Shown here piece by piece: positions 48,943-57,445 of a stretch of 64,000 nucleotides of DNA. The position numbers were made by a program, and so were the translations under genes. Origin of the DNA: Microbispora sp. H11081. GTDB taxonomy: Bacteria > Actinomycetota > Actinomycetes > Streptosporangiales > Streptosporangiaceae. The stretch spans positions 248,001 through 312,000 of the forward strand of contig NZ_JABBWV010000007.1 in NCBI RefSeq assembly GCF_012999535.1, given 5' to 3'. Below the pieces are notes generated by a model. The model was not told the origin of the DNA. It did not search any database and was given only the letters and a program-made list of their open reading frames with translations. How positions within the stretch are numbered: position 1 is the first letter of the stretch; every line of letters starts with the position of its first letter.

Positions 48943-50106
48943 ATGAGCAAGGCAGTGCGGGTGGTATGGGACGAAGATCTGCTCTCCTATGATTTCGGGC
49001 CAGGCCATCCGCTCGCGCCCGTACGCGTCGAGCTGACCATGGCACTCGCCCGCGACCTGGGCGTGCTCGACGCCGCGGAGATGATCGGCTGCGTCCCCGC
49101 GACCGAGGACGAGATCGCGCTCGTGCACACCCGGGACTACATCGAGGCGGTCAAGAACGTCTCCAAGGACGGCCGCCCCGCACTGCGCTACGGGCTCGGC
49201 ACCGAGGACAACCCCGCCTTCGCGGGCGTCCACGAGGCGGCCGCCCTGGTCACCGGGGCGACGCTGGCCGCGGCCAGGGCGGTGTGGACGGGTGAGGCCG
49301 AGCACGCGGTCAACGTCGCGGGCGGGCTGCACCACGCCATGCCCGGCGCCGCCAGCGGCTTCTGCGTCTACAACGACCCGGCCGTCGCCATCGCGTGGCT
49401 GCTGTCGCAGGGCGCGACCAGGATCGCGTACGTGGACGTGGACGTGCATCACGGCGACGGCGTGCAGACGGCGTTCTACGACGACCCGAGGGTGCTCACG
49501 ATCAGCCTGCACGAGAGCCCGGGCACGCTGTTCCCCGGCACCGGCTTTCCCCAGGAGACCGGGGCGGAGGGCACGGCCGTCAACGTCGCGCTGCCGGCCG
49601 GGTGCGGCGACACCGAGTGGCTGCGCGCCTTCCACGCGGTGGTCCCGCCGCTGCTGCATCACTTCCAGCCGCAGGTCCTGGTCACCCAGCAGGGCTGCGA
49701 CAGCCACGCCCTCGACCCGCTGGCCAACCTGATGCTCAGCCTCGACGGCCAGCGCACCGCGTACGCCGCGCTGCACCGGCTGGCACACGAGACCGCAGGC
49801 GGCCGGTGGATCGCGGTGGGCGGCGGGGGATACGAACTGGTCCAGGTCGTGCCGCGGGCGTGGACCCACCTGATCGCCGAGGCGGTGGGACGCCCGGTGG
49901 ACCCGTCGACCGAGACGCCGGAGACCTGGCGGACCTTCGCGCGGGAGCACACCGGGGAGATCCCGCCCCTGCGGATGACGGATGGGCGGCATCCGCGATG
50001 GCGTGACATATCGGAGGGGTACGATCCAGCCGACGCCGTCGACCGGGCCGTCATCGCGACCAGGAAGGCGGTGTTCCCCTTCCACGGGCTGGACCCCATG
50101 CCGTGA
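48943..50106 (+). CDS. acuC: AcuC-like acetoin utilisation / histone deacetylase family protein
   Basis: 387 residues of the arginase/deacetylase fold. Zinc-site and active-site motifs: VAGGLHHAMPGAASGFCVYND, IAYVDVDVHHGDGVQTAFYDDPRV, ISLHESPGTLFPGTGFPQETG, LVTQQGCDSHALDPLANL and GGGGYELVQV. AcuC-type deacetylases remove acetyl groups, for instance from acetyl-CoA synthetase in Bacillus; target here unknown (an acs gene lies 48 kb away). ATG 48943. It is followed by another gene at 52 bases. Confidence 0.93.
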   Translation: MSKAVRVVWDEDLLSYDFGPGHPLAPVRVELTMALARDLGVLDAAEMIGCVPATEDEIALVHTRDYIEAVKNVSKDGRPALRYGLGTEDNPAFAGVHEAAALVTGATLAAARAVWTGEAEHAVNVAGGLHHAMPGAASGFCVYNDPAVAIAWLLSQGATRIAYVDVDVHHGDGVQTAFYDDPRVLTISLHESPGTLFPGTGFPQETGAEGTAVNVALPAGCGDTEWLRAFHAVVPPLLHHFQPQVLVTQQGCDSHALDPLANLMLSLDGQRTAYAALHRLAHETAGGRWIAVGGGGYELVQVVPRAWTHLIAEAVGRPVDPSTETPETWRTFAREHTGEIPPLRMTDGRHPRWRDISEGYDPADAVDRAVIATRKAVFPFHGLDPMP

Positions 50107-50157
50107 CGCCCGAGGGGAGCCCGGAATCACGCCGAGCCGAGGAGCGCTGTACCTCTC

Positions 50158-50937
50158 GTGACCCTTCCACCCTCCCGAGCCGAACTGCGCGAACACCTCG
50201 TCAGGACCGCCATCGCCGGTGACGTGGCGACCAGCCGTGAGAACAACCTCGATCACTACAGGTCGCTCGCGCTGCGCGACCCGCACTACCTCTTCGGGCT
50301 CAGCTTCGAGGGCGAGTGGTCCTACCGCGAGGTGCTCGCGCTGATGGCCGAGAAGGCGGGCGTGGCCGCGGACCCGGAGCACCGCGAGGGTCCCGACACC
50401 ATCGACCCGGAACGGACCATCGACGCCACGGAGGAGATGGGCGAGCGGATCGCGAAGGCGCTGCGGCGCGGCTCGCCCCGGATCGTGCTCGCCACCGGCC
50501 ACCCGACCGGCCTGCTCACCATCCATCTCGCGCTCGCCCGGTTCCTCGCGGAGAAGGGGGCGACCCTGCTCTTCCCGGCCGAGGGGTGGTCGCACATCAG
50601 CGGCCTGGGCCGCCGCAGGCACATCCGCTATCTGGACGGCGTGGCGATGCTGGAGGATCGGGGCACGTTCGTCCACACCCACGAGGCCGAGCCGATGCGG
50701 GCGATGCTGGACGAGGAGCGGCCCGACCTGGTGATCGCCGACCACGGCTGGGCCGGCGCCGCGGGCGAGGCCGGGGTCGAGACCGTGGGCTTCGCCGACA
50801 GCAACGACCCCGCGCTGTTCGTGGGGGAGGCGGAGGGGAAGATCGCGGTCGCCGTCCCCCTCGACGACAACGTGCTTCCGCGCTATTACGCTCCGTTGAC
50901 GGCGTACCTGCTGGCCCGGGTCACCCGGAGCCTCTGA
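50158..50937 (+). CDS. Phosphatase-family protein (PF15698-like)
   Basis: 259 residues. It contains LRDPHYLFGLSFEGEWSYREVLALMAEKAG, IVLATGHPTGLLTIHLALARFLAEKGATLLFPAEGW, MRAMLDEERPDLVIADHGWAGAAGEAGVETVGFADSNDPALFVGE. This is a conserved actinomycete family labelled phosphatase, with no clear experimental function that I can recall. Its position next to a small BldC-like DNA-binding protein gene and an epimerase is also recalled for Streptomyces. GTG 50158. No membrane segment. Confidence 0.82.
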   Translation: MTLPPSRAELREHLVRTAIAGDVATSRENNLDHYRSLALRDPHYLFGLSFEGEWSYREVLALMAEKAGVAADPEHREGPDTIDPERTIDATEEMGERIAKALRRGSPRIVLATGHPTGLLTIHLALARFLAEKGATLLFPAEGWSHISGLGRRRHIRYLDGVAMLEDRGTFVHTHEAEPMRAMLDEERPDLVIADHGWAGAAGEAGVETVGFADSNDPALFVGEAEGKIAVAVPLDDNVLPRYYAPLTAYLLARVTRSL

Positions 50938-51250
50938 CTTCCCCTTCCGGACCTCCCAAACCGGGCATTTCGCGCCCGCTTTTGTGCCTCTGTGCCGACC
51001 GATTGCCAACTTTTTTGTGTGCCTGGGCGACTCTAATGGGAGAGAAGTTGGTCCGTTCCAAGGGTGAGGCGAGGGGCACGGTCCGGCTGCTGCCAGCGAG
51101 TTTCCCGGTTTCGACGGCATACGGCTCAGATGACTGATGGAATGAGGGGTTTGCCTAGCCGAAGTCCGGACTTACGCTGACGGCAGTACACGTGCGTGAG
51201 CAATGGCACCAGTGGGGATAACCCGTAAACACGTGCGGAAGAGGCGTCCG
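50938..51250. other. Gene-free promoter region before the BldC-like gene
   Basis: There is a weak hairpin (CGGGC 50962-50966 with GCCCG 50974-50978, then CTTTTG) that may end the upstream transcript. Two AT-richer patches lie around 51005-51040. No gene is supported. This region likely holds the promoter of the small DNA-binding protein. Confidence 0.5.
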
Positions 51251-51454
51251 ATGGGTGCAGGCGAAAGACCTCTCAGCGAGGTGAAGTTCTTGACGGTGGC
51301 CGAGGTCGCGACCGTCATGCGGGTGTCCAAGATGACCGTGTACCGGCTTGTGCACTCCGGCGAGTTACCGGCCATCCGTGTCGGCCGGTCGTTCAGAGTG
51401 CCCGAGCAGGCGGTCCACGACTACTTGCGGGACGCGTTCATCGAAGCAGGGTGA
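51251..51454 (+). CDS. BldC-like excisionase-family DNA-binding protein
   Basis: 67 residues. It has the MerR-like winged helix of excisionase/BldC proteins: VKFLTVAEVATVMRVSKMTVYRLVHSGELPAIRVGRSFRVPEQAVHDYLRDAF. These proteins bind DNA as DNA-bending or cooperative regulators; in Streptomyces a close relative in the same genomic order is a developmental gene. ATG 51251 follows GGAAGAGG; ATG 51203 would add 16 residues. The next gene encodes bS22. Confidence 0.85.
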   Translation: MGAGERPLSEVKFLTVAEVATVMRVSKMTVYRLVHSGELPAIRVGRSFRVPEQAVHDYLRDAFIEAG

Positions 51455-51608
51455 ACCGGCCCGGAGGCCGCGTTTGACGGTGACGTGGCTTACTCCCGGC
51501 CGACGCGGGGTCCCCGGGGGAGCGATCTACCATGGATCGCCGGTAGTCTGTTGAGCCGGTGTGCGCTCGCGCGCCGGTTCGACAGTCACACCTTCACCTG
51601 GGGGTCCC

Positions 51609-51707
51609 GTGGGCTCTGTGATCAAGAAGCGCCGTAAGCGCATGGCCAAGAAGAAGCACCGCAAGCTGCTGAAGAAGACCCGCATCCAGCGGCGTAACAA
51701 GAAGTAG
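51609..51707 (+). CDS. Ribosomal protein bS22 (AURKAIP1/COX24-like), 32 residues
   Basis: GTG 51609 to TAG 51705-51707. The product is very basic: [20 protein letters not shown] followed by [11 protein letters not shown]. This matches the small actinobacterial 30S protein bS22. It is too short for usual gene calling. GGGGG precedes the start. It is located between the BldC-like gene and the epimerase gene, as in other actinomycetes. Confidence 0.9.
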   Translation: MGSVIKKRRKRMAKKKHRKLLKKTRIQRRNKK

Positions 51708-51778
51708 CCGAGACGGAGCGCGCACCGGTCCTCAGGGACCGGGCCACCGTGAACACGCACACCCCCGGCGAGGCCTCG

Positions 51779-52813
51779 ATGACTCGTACTGTGCTGGTCA
51801 CCGGCGTCTCCGGGCACATCGGCGCTCGTGTGGCGACCTCACTCGCGGCCGACCCGGAGATCGACCGGGTCATCGGCGTGGACACGGCGCCGCCGCCATC
51901 CCCTGCCGGGGAGGACGGCGCGGTGCTCGGCCGCACCGAGTTCGTCCGGGTCGCGTTGCGCGGTCCCGACCTGGTCAAGGTCATCAGGGACGCCGACGTC
52001 GACACCGTCGTGCACCTCAGCCTGGTCAGCGGCCCCGGCGGCGGCCGGGCCGGTGGCAGGCCGGCGATGAAGGAGCACAACGTCGTCGGGACGATGCAAC
52101 TGCTCGCGGCGTGTCAGCGCTCCGCCACGGTGCGCCGGGTGGTCGTGCGGTCCACCACGGCCGTCTACGGCTCCTCACCCCACGCGCCGGCCGTGTTCAC
52201 CGAGGACACCATGCCGGTCGAGGTGTCCCGTCACGGCTACGCCAGGGACGCCACGGAGATGGAGTCGTACGTGCGGGGCTTCGCCCGGCGCAGGCCCGAC
52301 GTGACGACGACCACACTCCGGTTCGCCAGCCTCATGGGGCCGGGCGTCGACTCGCCGCTTACGCGGTACTTCTCCCAGCCCGTGCTGCCCACCGTGCTCG
52401 GGTTCGACCCCCGGCTGCAGTTCGTCCACGAGGACGACGCGGTCGAGGTGCTGTGCCGTACGGCGCGGGCCGACCACGCCGGCGTGTTCAACGTCGCGGG
52501 CGACGGCATCCTGCTGCTGTCGCAGTGCGCGCGGCGCACGGGCCGGCCGGTGGTGCCGATGCCGTCTCCCGCCTTCCGCCTCGTCAGCGGGATCGCCCGC
52601 GGCGCGCGGCTGGTGGACTTCTCGCCCGAGCAGCTGTCACTCATGAGCCACGGCCGCGCGGTGGACACCACCAGGCTCGCCGCCGAGCTCGGCTGGCGGC
52701 CGAAGTACAGCACGGCGGCGGCGTTCGACGACTTCCTCCGCTCCCTGGGCGGCCCGGGCGAGCTGCCGCGCGCCGTGGTCGACTGGCTGGGCCATCTCGT
52801 GACGGGACGCTGA
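51779..52813 (+). CDS. NAD-dependent epimerase/dehydratase family protein
   Basis: 344 residues. The extended SDR nucleotide-binding motif VLVTGVSGHIGARVA is at residues ~5-19, and DVDTVVHLS and VVRSTTAVYGSS give the strand and catalytic Ser/Thr region. The usual YxxxK is altered (HGYARDATEME), so catalytic activity is doubtful. The rest (LQFVHEDDAVEVL, GVFNVAGDG) is typical. ATG 51779 follows GAGG; a GTG at 51749 is an alternative. The acyltransferase gene overlaps the stop (TGATG). Confidence 0.87.
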   Translation: MTRTVLVTGVSGHIGARVATSLAADPEIDRVIGVDTAPPPSPAGEDGAVLGRTEFVRVALRGPDLVKVIRDADVDTVVHLSLVSGPGGGRAGGRPAMKEHNVVGTMQLLAACQRSATVRRVVVRSTTAVYGSSPHAPAVFTEDTMPVEVSRHGYARDATEMESYVRGFARRRPDVTTTTLRFASLMGPGVDSPLTRYFSQPVLPTVLGFDPRLQFVHEDDAVEVLCRTARADHAGVFNVAGDGILLLSQCARRTGRPVVPMPSPAFRLVSGIARGARLVDFSPEQLSLMSHGRAVDTTRLAAELGWRPKYSTAAAFDDFLRSLGGPGELPRAVVDWLGHLVTGR

Positions 52814-53715
52814 TGGACGACTTCCGGGACCGGCGCACGGCCGGGGCCGCGACCGGTGGCACGGCCGGCGGCAGGGCGGAGGAGCGGCTCGCCGAGCTGT
52901 TCTCCTTCCTGCGGCGCAGGATCACCGGCGACTACGAGGTCGACGAGTTCGGCTTCGACCCCGAGCTCAACGAGAAGGTGCTGCTGGAGGCGGTCCGCCC
53001 GCTCTACCGGCACTGGTTCAGGGCCAAGGCACTCGGCCTCGGCAACGTGCCTGCCGACAGCGGCGTGCTGGTCGTGGCCAACCATTCCGGCACGTTGCCC
53101 GTGGACGCGCTGATGCTGCAGGTCGCGATGCACGACGAGCTGGGCAGGTCGCTGCGCCTGCTCGGCGCCCACCTGGTCTACCAGCTTCCCGTGCTCGGGC
53201 ACCTGGCCCGCAAGTCTGGGCACACGCTCGCCTGCCCCGAGGACGCCGACCGGCTGCTGCGCAAGGGCGAGGCCGTCGGCGTCTTCCCCGAGGGCTTCAA
53301 GGGCATCGGCAAGCCCTTCTCCGAGCGCTACCGGCTCCAGCGGTTCGGCCGGGGCGGGTTCGTCGCGTCGGCGATCAGAGCCGGCGTGCCGATCGTCCCG
53401 TGCGCCATCGTGGGGGCGGAGGAGATCTACCCCAAGATCGGCGACCTTCCGTCGCTGGCCCGCCTGCTCGGCCTGCCGTACCTGCCGATCACGCCGCTGT
53501 TCCCCTGGTTCGGGCCGCTCGGCATGCTCCCGCTGCCGTCGAAGTGGCTGATCGAGTTCGGCGAGCCGATCAGGACCGACCAGTACGCCCCGGAGGAGGC
53601 CGACGACCCCATGCTGGTCTTCGACCTGAGCGACCACATCCGGGAGACCATGCAGCGGCAGCTCGACGCCCTGCGGCTGCGCAGGGGGCCGGCGTTCCCC
53701 CCGATCGCGATGTGA
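52813..53715 (+). CDS. PlsC-like acyltransferase
   Basis: 300 residues. It has the acyltransferase pattern LVVANHSGTLPVDALMLQVAMHDE (the His of the catalytic motif; the Asp is spaced further than in classical HX4D), then GVFPEGFKGIGKPFSERYRLQRFGRGGFV and VPIVPCAIVGAEEIYP. It acylates a lipid or glycolipid at the membrane; the substrate is unknown. ATG 52813 overlaps the epimerase stop, so the two are co-expressed. Confidence 0.88.
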   Translation: MDDFRDRRTAGAATGGTAGGRAEERLAELFSFLRRRITGDYEVDEFGFDPELNEKVLLEAVRPLYRHWFRAKALGLGNVPADSGVLVVANHSGTLPVDALMLQVAMHDELGRSLRLLGAHLVYQLPVLGHLARKSGHTLACPEDADRLLRKGEAVGVFPEGFKGIGKPFSERYRLQRFGRGGFVASAIRAGVPIVPCAIVGAEEIYPKIGDLPSLARLLGLPYLPITPLFPWFGPLGMLPLPSKWLIEFGEPIRTDQYAPEEADDPMLVFDLSDHIRETMQRQLDALRLRRGPAFPPIAM

Positions 53716-53796
53716 GGACCCTGCCCGGGAGGCGGGCCGGGTAGGGCGACCTACTGGTCGGTATGGTGTGCTCACCCTCACCCCCGGAGAAGCACC

Positions 53797-54819
53797 ATGC
53801 ACAAGGGCAGTAAGGCCGCCCTCGCCGGGCTCGCCCTCGGTCTTGCGATCGGCACCGCGCGACGCGTACAGGTGGCACGCGCCAAGGCCGCGCAGGCTCC
53901 GCCCGCCCCGCCCGCGCGCCGGGCCACGGTCACGACCGACGACGGGGTGAGCCTGGCCGTCGAGATCGACGACCACCCCGATCCCCGCTGCGCCGTCGTC
54001 TTCGCGCACGGCTGGCTGATGAACCGGCACTGCTGGCAGCCCCAGCGGGAGGCCCTGGCGGGCCTTGGCACGCTCGTCTTCTACGACCAGCGCGGGCACG
54101 GCGACTCCTCGCCCGGGGCGCGGGAGGCGTACACGATCGACCGGCTGGGTGACGACCTGGCCGCCGTCATCGAGGCCGCCGTGCCGGACGGGCTGCCCGT
54201 CGTCCTCGTCGGCCACTCGATGGGCGGCATGACGATCATGGCGCTCGCGGACCGGCATCCCGGCCTGGTCCAGTCGCGGGTGGCGGGCGCGGCGCTGCTC
54301 GGCACCTCGTCGGGCGGGCTCGACTCCGGTTCCTTCGGCCTCCCGGGGCCGCTCGGGCGGCTGGCTCCCCGCGTCACGACGTCGGTGTTCGAGAGCATGC
54401 CGGCCCGCGCCTCGGCCATCGACGCGCGTCCCCGGCTGAAGCGCTGGACGAACCGGATGGTGATCCGCTACATCGCCTTCGGCAGGGGCGCGAGCCGCCG
54501 GCACGTCCGGGCGGTGAACGCGATGGCCGCGGCGACGCCCACGGAGGTCATGGTCGGGTTCTTCCGGGAGTTCCGGGCACTCGACAAGCACGCCGCGCTG
54601 AAGGCGCTGGAGACCACGGAGACGCTCGTCATGGTGGGAGAGCTGGACCGGCTCACCCCGCTCGCCCACGGCAGCAGGATCGCCAGGGCGTTGCCCGGGG
54701 CCAGGTTCGTCCGCGTCCCCGGCGCCGGGCACATGATCGGCTACGAACGCGCCGAACTGGTGAACCGGGAGCTGGCCGGCTTGATCGTACGGGCCGTGGC
54801 GGACCGCCACGCGGCCTGA
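53797..54819 (+). CDS. Alpha/beta hydrolase
   Basis: 340 residues. An N-terminal helix (AALAGLALGLAIG) may anchor it. Motifs: VVFAHGWLMNRHCW (oxyanion region), LVFYDQRGHGDSS, nucleophile elbow VLVGHSMGGM, LVMVGELDRLTPLAHG (Asp) and VPGAGHMIGYE (His). It is a serine hydrolase of unknown substrate. ATG 53797. It may be in the same operon as the upstream epimerase/acyltransferase pair. Confidence 0.88.
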   Translation: MHKGSKAALAGLALGLAIGTARRVQVARAKAAQAPPAPPARRATVTTDDGVSLAVEIDDHPDPRCAVVFAHGWLMNRHCWQPQREALAGLGTLVFYDQRGHGDSSPGAREAYTIDRLGDDLAAVIEAAVPDGLPVVLVGHSMGGMTIMALADRHPGLVQSRVAGAALLGTSSGGLDSGSFGLPGPLGRLAPRVTTSVFESMPARASAIDARPRLKRWTNRMVIRYIAFGRGASRRHVRAVNAMAAATPTEVMVGFFREFRALDKHAALKALETTETLVMVGELDRLTPLAHGSRIARALPGARFVRVPGAGHMIGYERAELVNRELAGLIVRAVADRHAA

Positions 54820-54838
54820 CAGCCCCTCACGGCCGGGG

Positions 54839-55708
54839 TCAGACGGGGGAGCGGTAGTGGCGGCGCAGGGCGATGCCCGCGGCGACGCCGCCCGCGATGG
54901 CCCCCGCCGTCGCGGCGATCGGCAGGCCGATCATCGTCGCCTTCCTGCCCGTGCGGAAGTCGCGGATGCCCCAGTCGTTCTCCCTGGCGTGCTCGCGCAG
55001 CTCGCTGTCCGGGTTGATCGCGTACGGGTGCCCGACCAGGGAGAGCATCGGCAGGTCGTTGGCCGAGTCGCTGTAGGCCGAGCAGCGCGCGAGATCGAGA
55101 CCCTCGCGGCGCGCGAGCGCCCGGACCGCCTCGGCCTTGGCCGGGCCGTGCAGCAGGTCGCCGACGAGCCTGCCTGTGTAGGCGCCGTCGGCGGTCTCCG
55201 CGACCGTGCCGAGCGCGCCGGTGAGCCCGAGCCGCTGCGCGATGACGCGGGCCAGCTCGACCGGAGTGGCGGTGACCAGCCACACGCGCTGCCCCGCGTC
55301 GAGGTGCGCCTGGGCCAGCGCCCGGGTGCCCTGCCACACCCGGTCGGCCATCACGTCGTCGTAGATCTCCTCGCCGAGCCTGACGACCTCGTCCACCTTG
55401 AGCCCGGCGACGAAGGCGAGGGCCATCTCCTTGGCCTTCGCGATGTGCTCGGGGTTCTCGTTGCCCCGCACCCGAAACCACGCCTGCCCGAGCGCGAACT
55501 TCATGAGGTCACGGCTGGTGAACAGGCCGCGCGCCGCGAGTCCCCGGGCGAAGTGGTAGATCGAGGCGCCGCGCATCATGGTGTTGTCCACGTCGAAGAA
55601 CGCCGCCGCGGTGAGATCGGGGACGACCTCGGGGGCGGACACCGCCGCGGCGGCCGCCACTTCACCGGCGATTTCCGCCGCTTCCCGCCGTCGCAATAGC
55701 CGCCTCAT
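54839..55708 (-). CDS. HAD-IB family phosphatase (SerB/CicA-like)
   Basis: 289 residues. The HAD motif [13 protein letters not shown] is near residue 40, [16 protein letters not shown] is motif II, and [26 protein letters not shown] is motif III/IV. The C-terminus has a helix ([23 protein letters not shown]) that may anchor it to the membrane. Such proteins adjoin the BldN-type sigma gene in Streptomyces. Substrate unknown; not the main SerB, which is at 19605. Confidence 0.88.
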   Translation of the reverse strand: MRRLLRRREAAEIAGEVAAAAAVSAPEVVPDLTAAAFFDVDNTMMRGASIYHFARGLAARGLFTSRDLMKFALGQAWFRVRGNENPEHIAKAKEMALAFVAGLKVDEVVRLGEEIYDDVMADRVWQGTRALAQAHLDAGQRVWLVTATPVELARVIAQRLGLTGALGTVAETADGAYTGRLVGDLLHGPAKAEAVRALARREGLDLARCSAYSDSANDLPMLSLVGHPYAINPDSELREHARENDWGIRDFRTGRKATMIGLPIAATAGAIAGGVAAGIALRRHYRSPV

Positions 55709-55774
55709 GACTCATCAGCTTATCCGCCGGACGGTGCCGTGAACGGGACCAGGGTGTGAGCGTGACATGACGTG

Positions 55775-56524
55775 TCAGCGTCCGGAACCGGTGAACGAGT
55801 CGATATAACTCAGGTATTGGTTCGCTTTGTCGCGGTTTTCCTGGTCGAGTTTCGGCAACAGCGGCTCCACCAGATTGCGCTGCTCACGGGCGAACTTGCG
55901 GGCGTCTCCCGAGGTTTGTCCAGGCCGGGCCACCCGGCTGAGCGCCGACCTGGTTGTCGTCTCCATGTCGTCGAGCGTCTGCGCGATCAGCCTGCGGCTG
56001 TCCGGGGCCGACGCGCCCACCAGCGAGGCGGTCTCGGCCGCGCGCTGCCGTGCCGCCACCATCTCCCGCCTCGCCAGTTCCTGCTCGTCGTAGGAGAGGT
56101 CGAGCACCGTCGCCTCCGCCAGTCGCTTCAGCGGGTACAGCGACTCGCCGGGCACCGAGTGGTATGTCCGCACCCCGGTCCAGAACATCCCTCCCAGCAG
56201 GACGCCGAGCACCAGCAGGGGGCGCAGCCGTACGAGCAGGGACGGGCGGGGCCGCGGGCGCGGGGGCTCGGCGGCGGGCGGCGTCGCGTGCCTGCCCGCG
56301 GCGCGCTCCGCCGCGTGCGCGCGCATCAGTTCGGCCCGCAGCCTCTCGCGGAACTCCGGCCTCGGACCGCCGTCCAGTCGCGAGCGCACGCCGGTCAGGC
56401 GCGCGACGACGCCGCGCGCGCGGGCCGCGGGCCCGCGGCGGAACGGAACCCGGCGGCCGGAGGCATCGCGGGCGCGGGCCCCGGACCCGCCACGGGCCCG
56501 GCGCGAGGGTCGCCACCCGCCCAT
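55775..56524 (-). CDS. DUF5667 membrane protein, possible anti-sigma factor for the BldN-like sigma
   Basis: 249 residues. A basic N-terminus with RPEFRERLRAELMRAHAAERAAG is followed by one membrane helix (LRPLLVLGVLLGGMFWTG) and a DUF5667 extracytoplasmic domain (PGESLYPLKRLAEATVLDLSYDEQELARREMVAARQRAAETASLV). In Streptomyces the membrane anti-sigma RsbN is encoded next to bldN, which is the placement here. ATG 56524 follows GGAG at 5 bases; ATG 56539 has no good site. The anti-sigma role is inferred from position and domain. Confidence 0.8.
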   Translation of the reverse strand: MGGWRPSRRARGGSGARARDASGRRVPFRRGPAARARGVVARLTGVRSRLDGGPRPEFRERLRAELMRAHAAERAAGRHATPPAAEPPRPRPRPSLLVRLRPLLVLGVLLGGMFWTGVRTYHSVPGESLYPLKRLAEATVLDLSYDEQELARREMVAARQRAAETASLVGASAPDSRRLIAQTLDDMETTTRSALSRVARPGQTSGDARKFAREQRNLVEPLLPKLDQENRDKANQYLSYIDSFTGSGR

Positions 56525-56640
56525 CACCGCTCCTGCCATCCCCCGGTTGACGCCCGGCGGAGGTCCGCGCGCGGAACCCGCCTGAAGATCCGACCTGCCA
56601 CATGCCCAACGACGGGACGCGGGGAATGGTTACGGGGATG

Positions 56641-57288
56641 TCAGCCGAGATCCTCGGGGAGCGCCCGGGCGAGCGCCTTGATCGCCCGGAACTGCAGCGC
56701 CTTGATCGCCCCCGACTTCTTGCCCATGATTTTCGCCGTCTCGGCGAGCGACATCCCGTGCAGGAAGCGCAGGATCACACATTCCTGCTGCTCAGCGCCG
56801 AGTTGCTTGATCGCCTGCATGACCCGCTCGTTGACCATGTTCGCGACGACCGCGTTCTCCGGGATGTGCGGGCCGTCCAGGGGCGTGTCGAGTATTTCGG
56901 CGGTGGTCACCTCGAGACGGTTGCGGCCCGACTTGTAGTGGTCGGTGACGAGGTTGCGGGCGATGGTGACCAGCCAGGCCCCGAAATCGCGGCCCTGCCA
57001 GGTGAACTCGGAGATGCCGCGCAGCGCCCGCAGGAACGTGTCGCTCGTCAGGTCCTCGGCCAGCGCATGGCTGCCGACCCGGAAGTAGACGTACCGGTAG
57101 ACCAACTCCAGATAGTGGTCGTAGAGCACGCCGAACGCCTCGCTGTCGCCGGTCTTGGCGCGCAGCACGAGGCTTCGCATCTCGTCGTACTCGTGCTCGC
57201 GGTCGTAAAGACCGGCGGAACCCGTGGATTGCGCTGCTCCTGCGGTGGCCGGAGGGGACAGCCCGGCCAACGGCCACGTATTCGGCAT
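56641..57288 (-). CDS. bldN: BldN-like ECF sigma factor
   Basis: 215 residues. Region 2 includes AFGVLYDHYLELVYRYVYFRVG, LTSDTFLRALRGISEFTWQGRDFGAWLVTIARNLVTDHYKSGR; region 4 is RFLHGMSLAETAKIMGKKSGAIKALQFRAIKALARALPEDL. FTWQGRDFGAWLVTIARNLV and the gene order (HAD phosphatase, DUF5667 protein, sigma, then rex-hemA further on) match the Streptomyces BldN region. The N-terminal extension before region 2 is only about 35 residues, shorter than the processed pro-sequence I recall for Streptomyces BldN. It directs chaplin/rodlin-type genes there; targets here are unknown. Confidence 0.87.
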   Translation of the reverse strand: MPNTWPLAGLSPPATAGAAQSTGSAGLYDREHEYDEMRSLVLRAKTGDSEAFGVLYDHYLELVYRYVYFRVGSHALAEDLTSDTFLRALRGISEFTWQGRDFGAWLVTIARNLVTDHYKSGRNRLEVTTAEILDTPLDGPHIPENAVVANMVNERVMQAIKQLGAEQQECVILRFLHGMSLAETAKIMGKKSGAIKALQFRAIKALARALPEDLG

Positions 57289-57445
57289 CCGTTATCCCAT
57301 GGGGGAAGGGGAGTCGGCGTGCTCGAACACTCTAGAAATCAACCGGAGATAACACAATCCGTTCGGGTGGACCAATCCCGTACGGGTGGGGAGACGCCGA
57401 GGGTGACATTCCCGTACAGGGCGACCGGCTACCCGTCAGGAGCCG

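Noticed and set aside
52237-54810. Minus-strand frame of 857 codons opposite the epimerase, acyltransferase and hydrolase genes
   Set aside because: It is antisense to three motif-complete genes and has no domain of its own.
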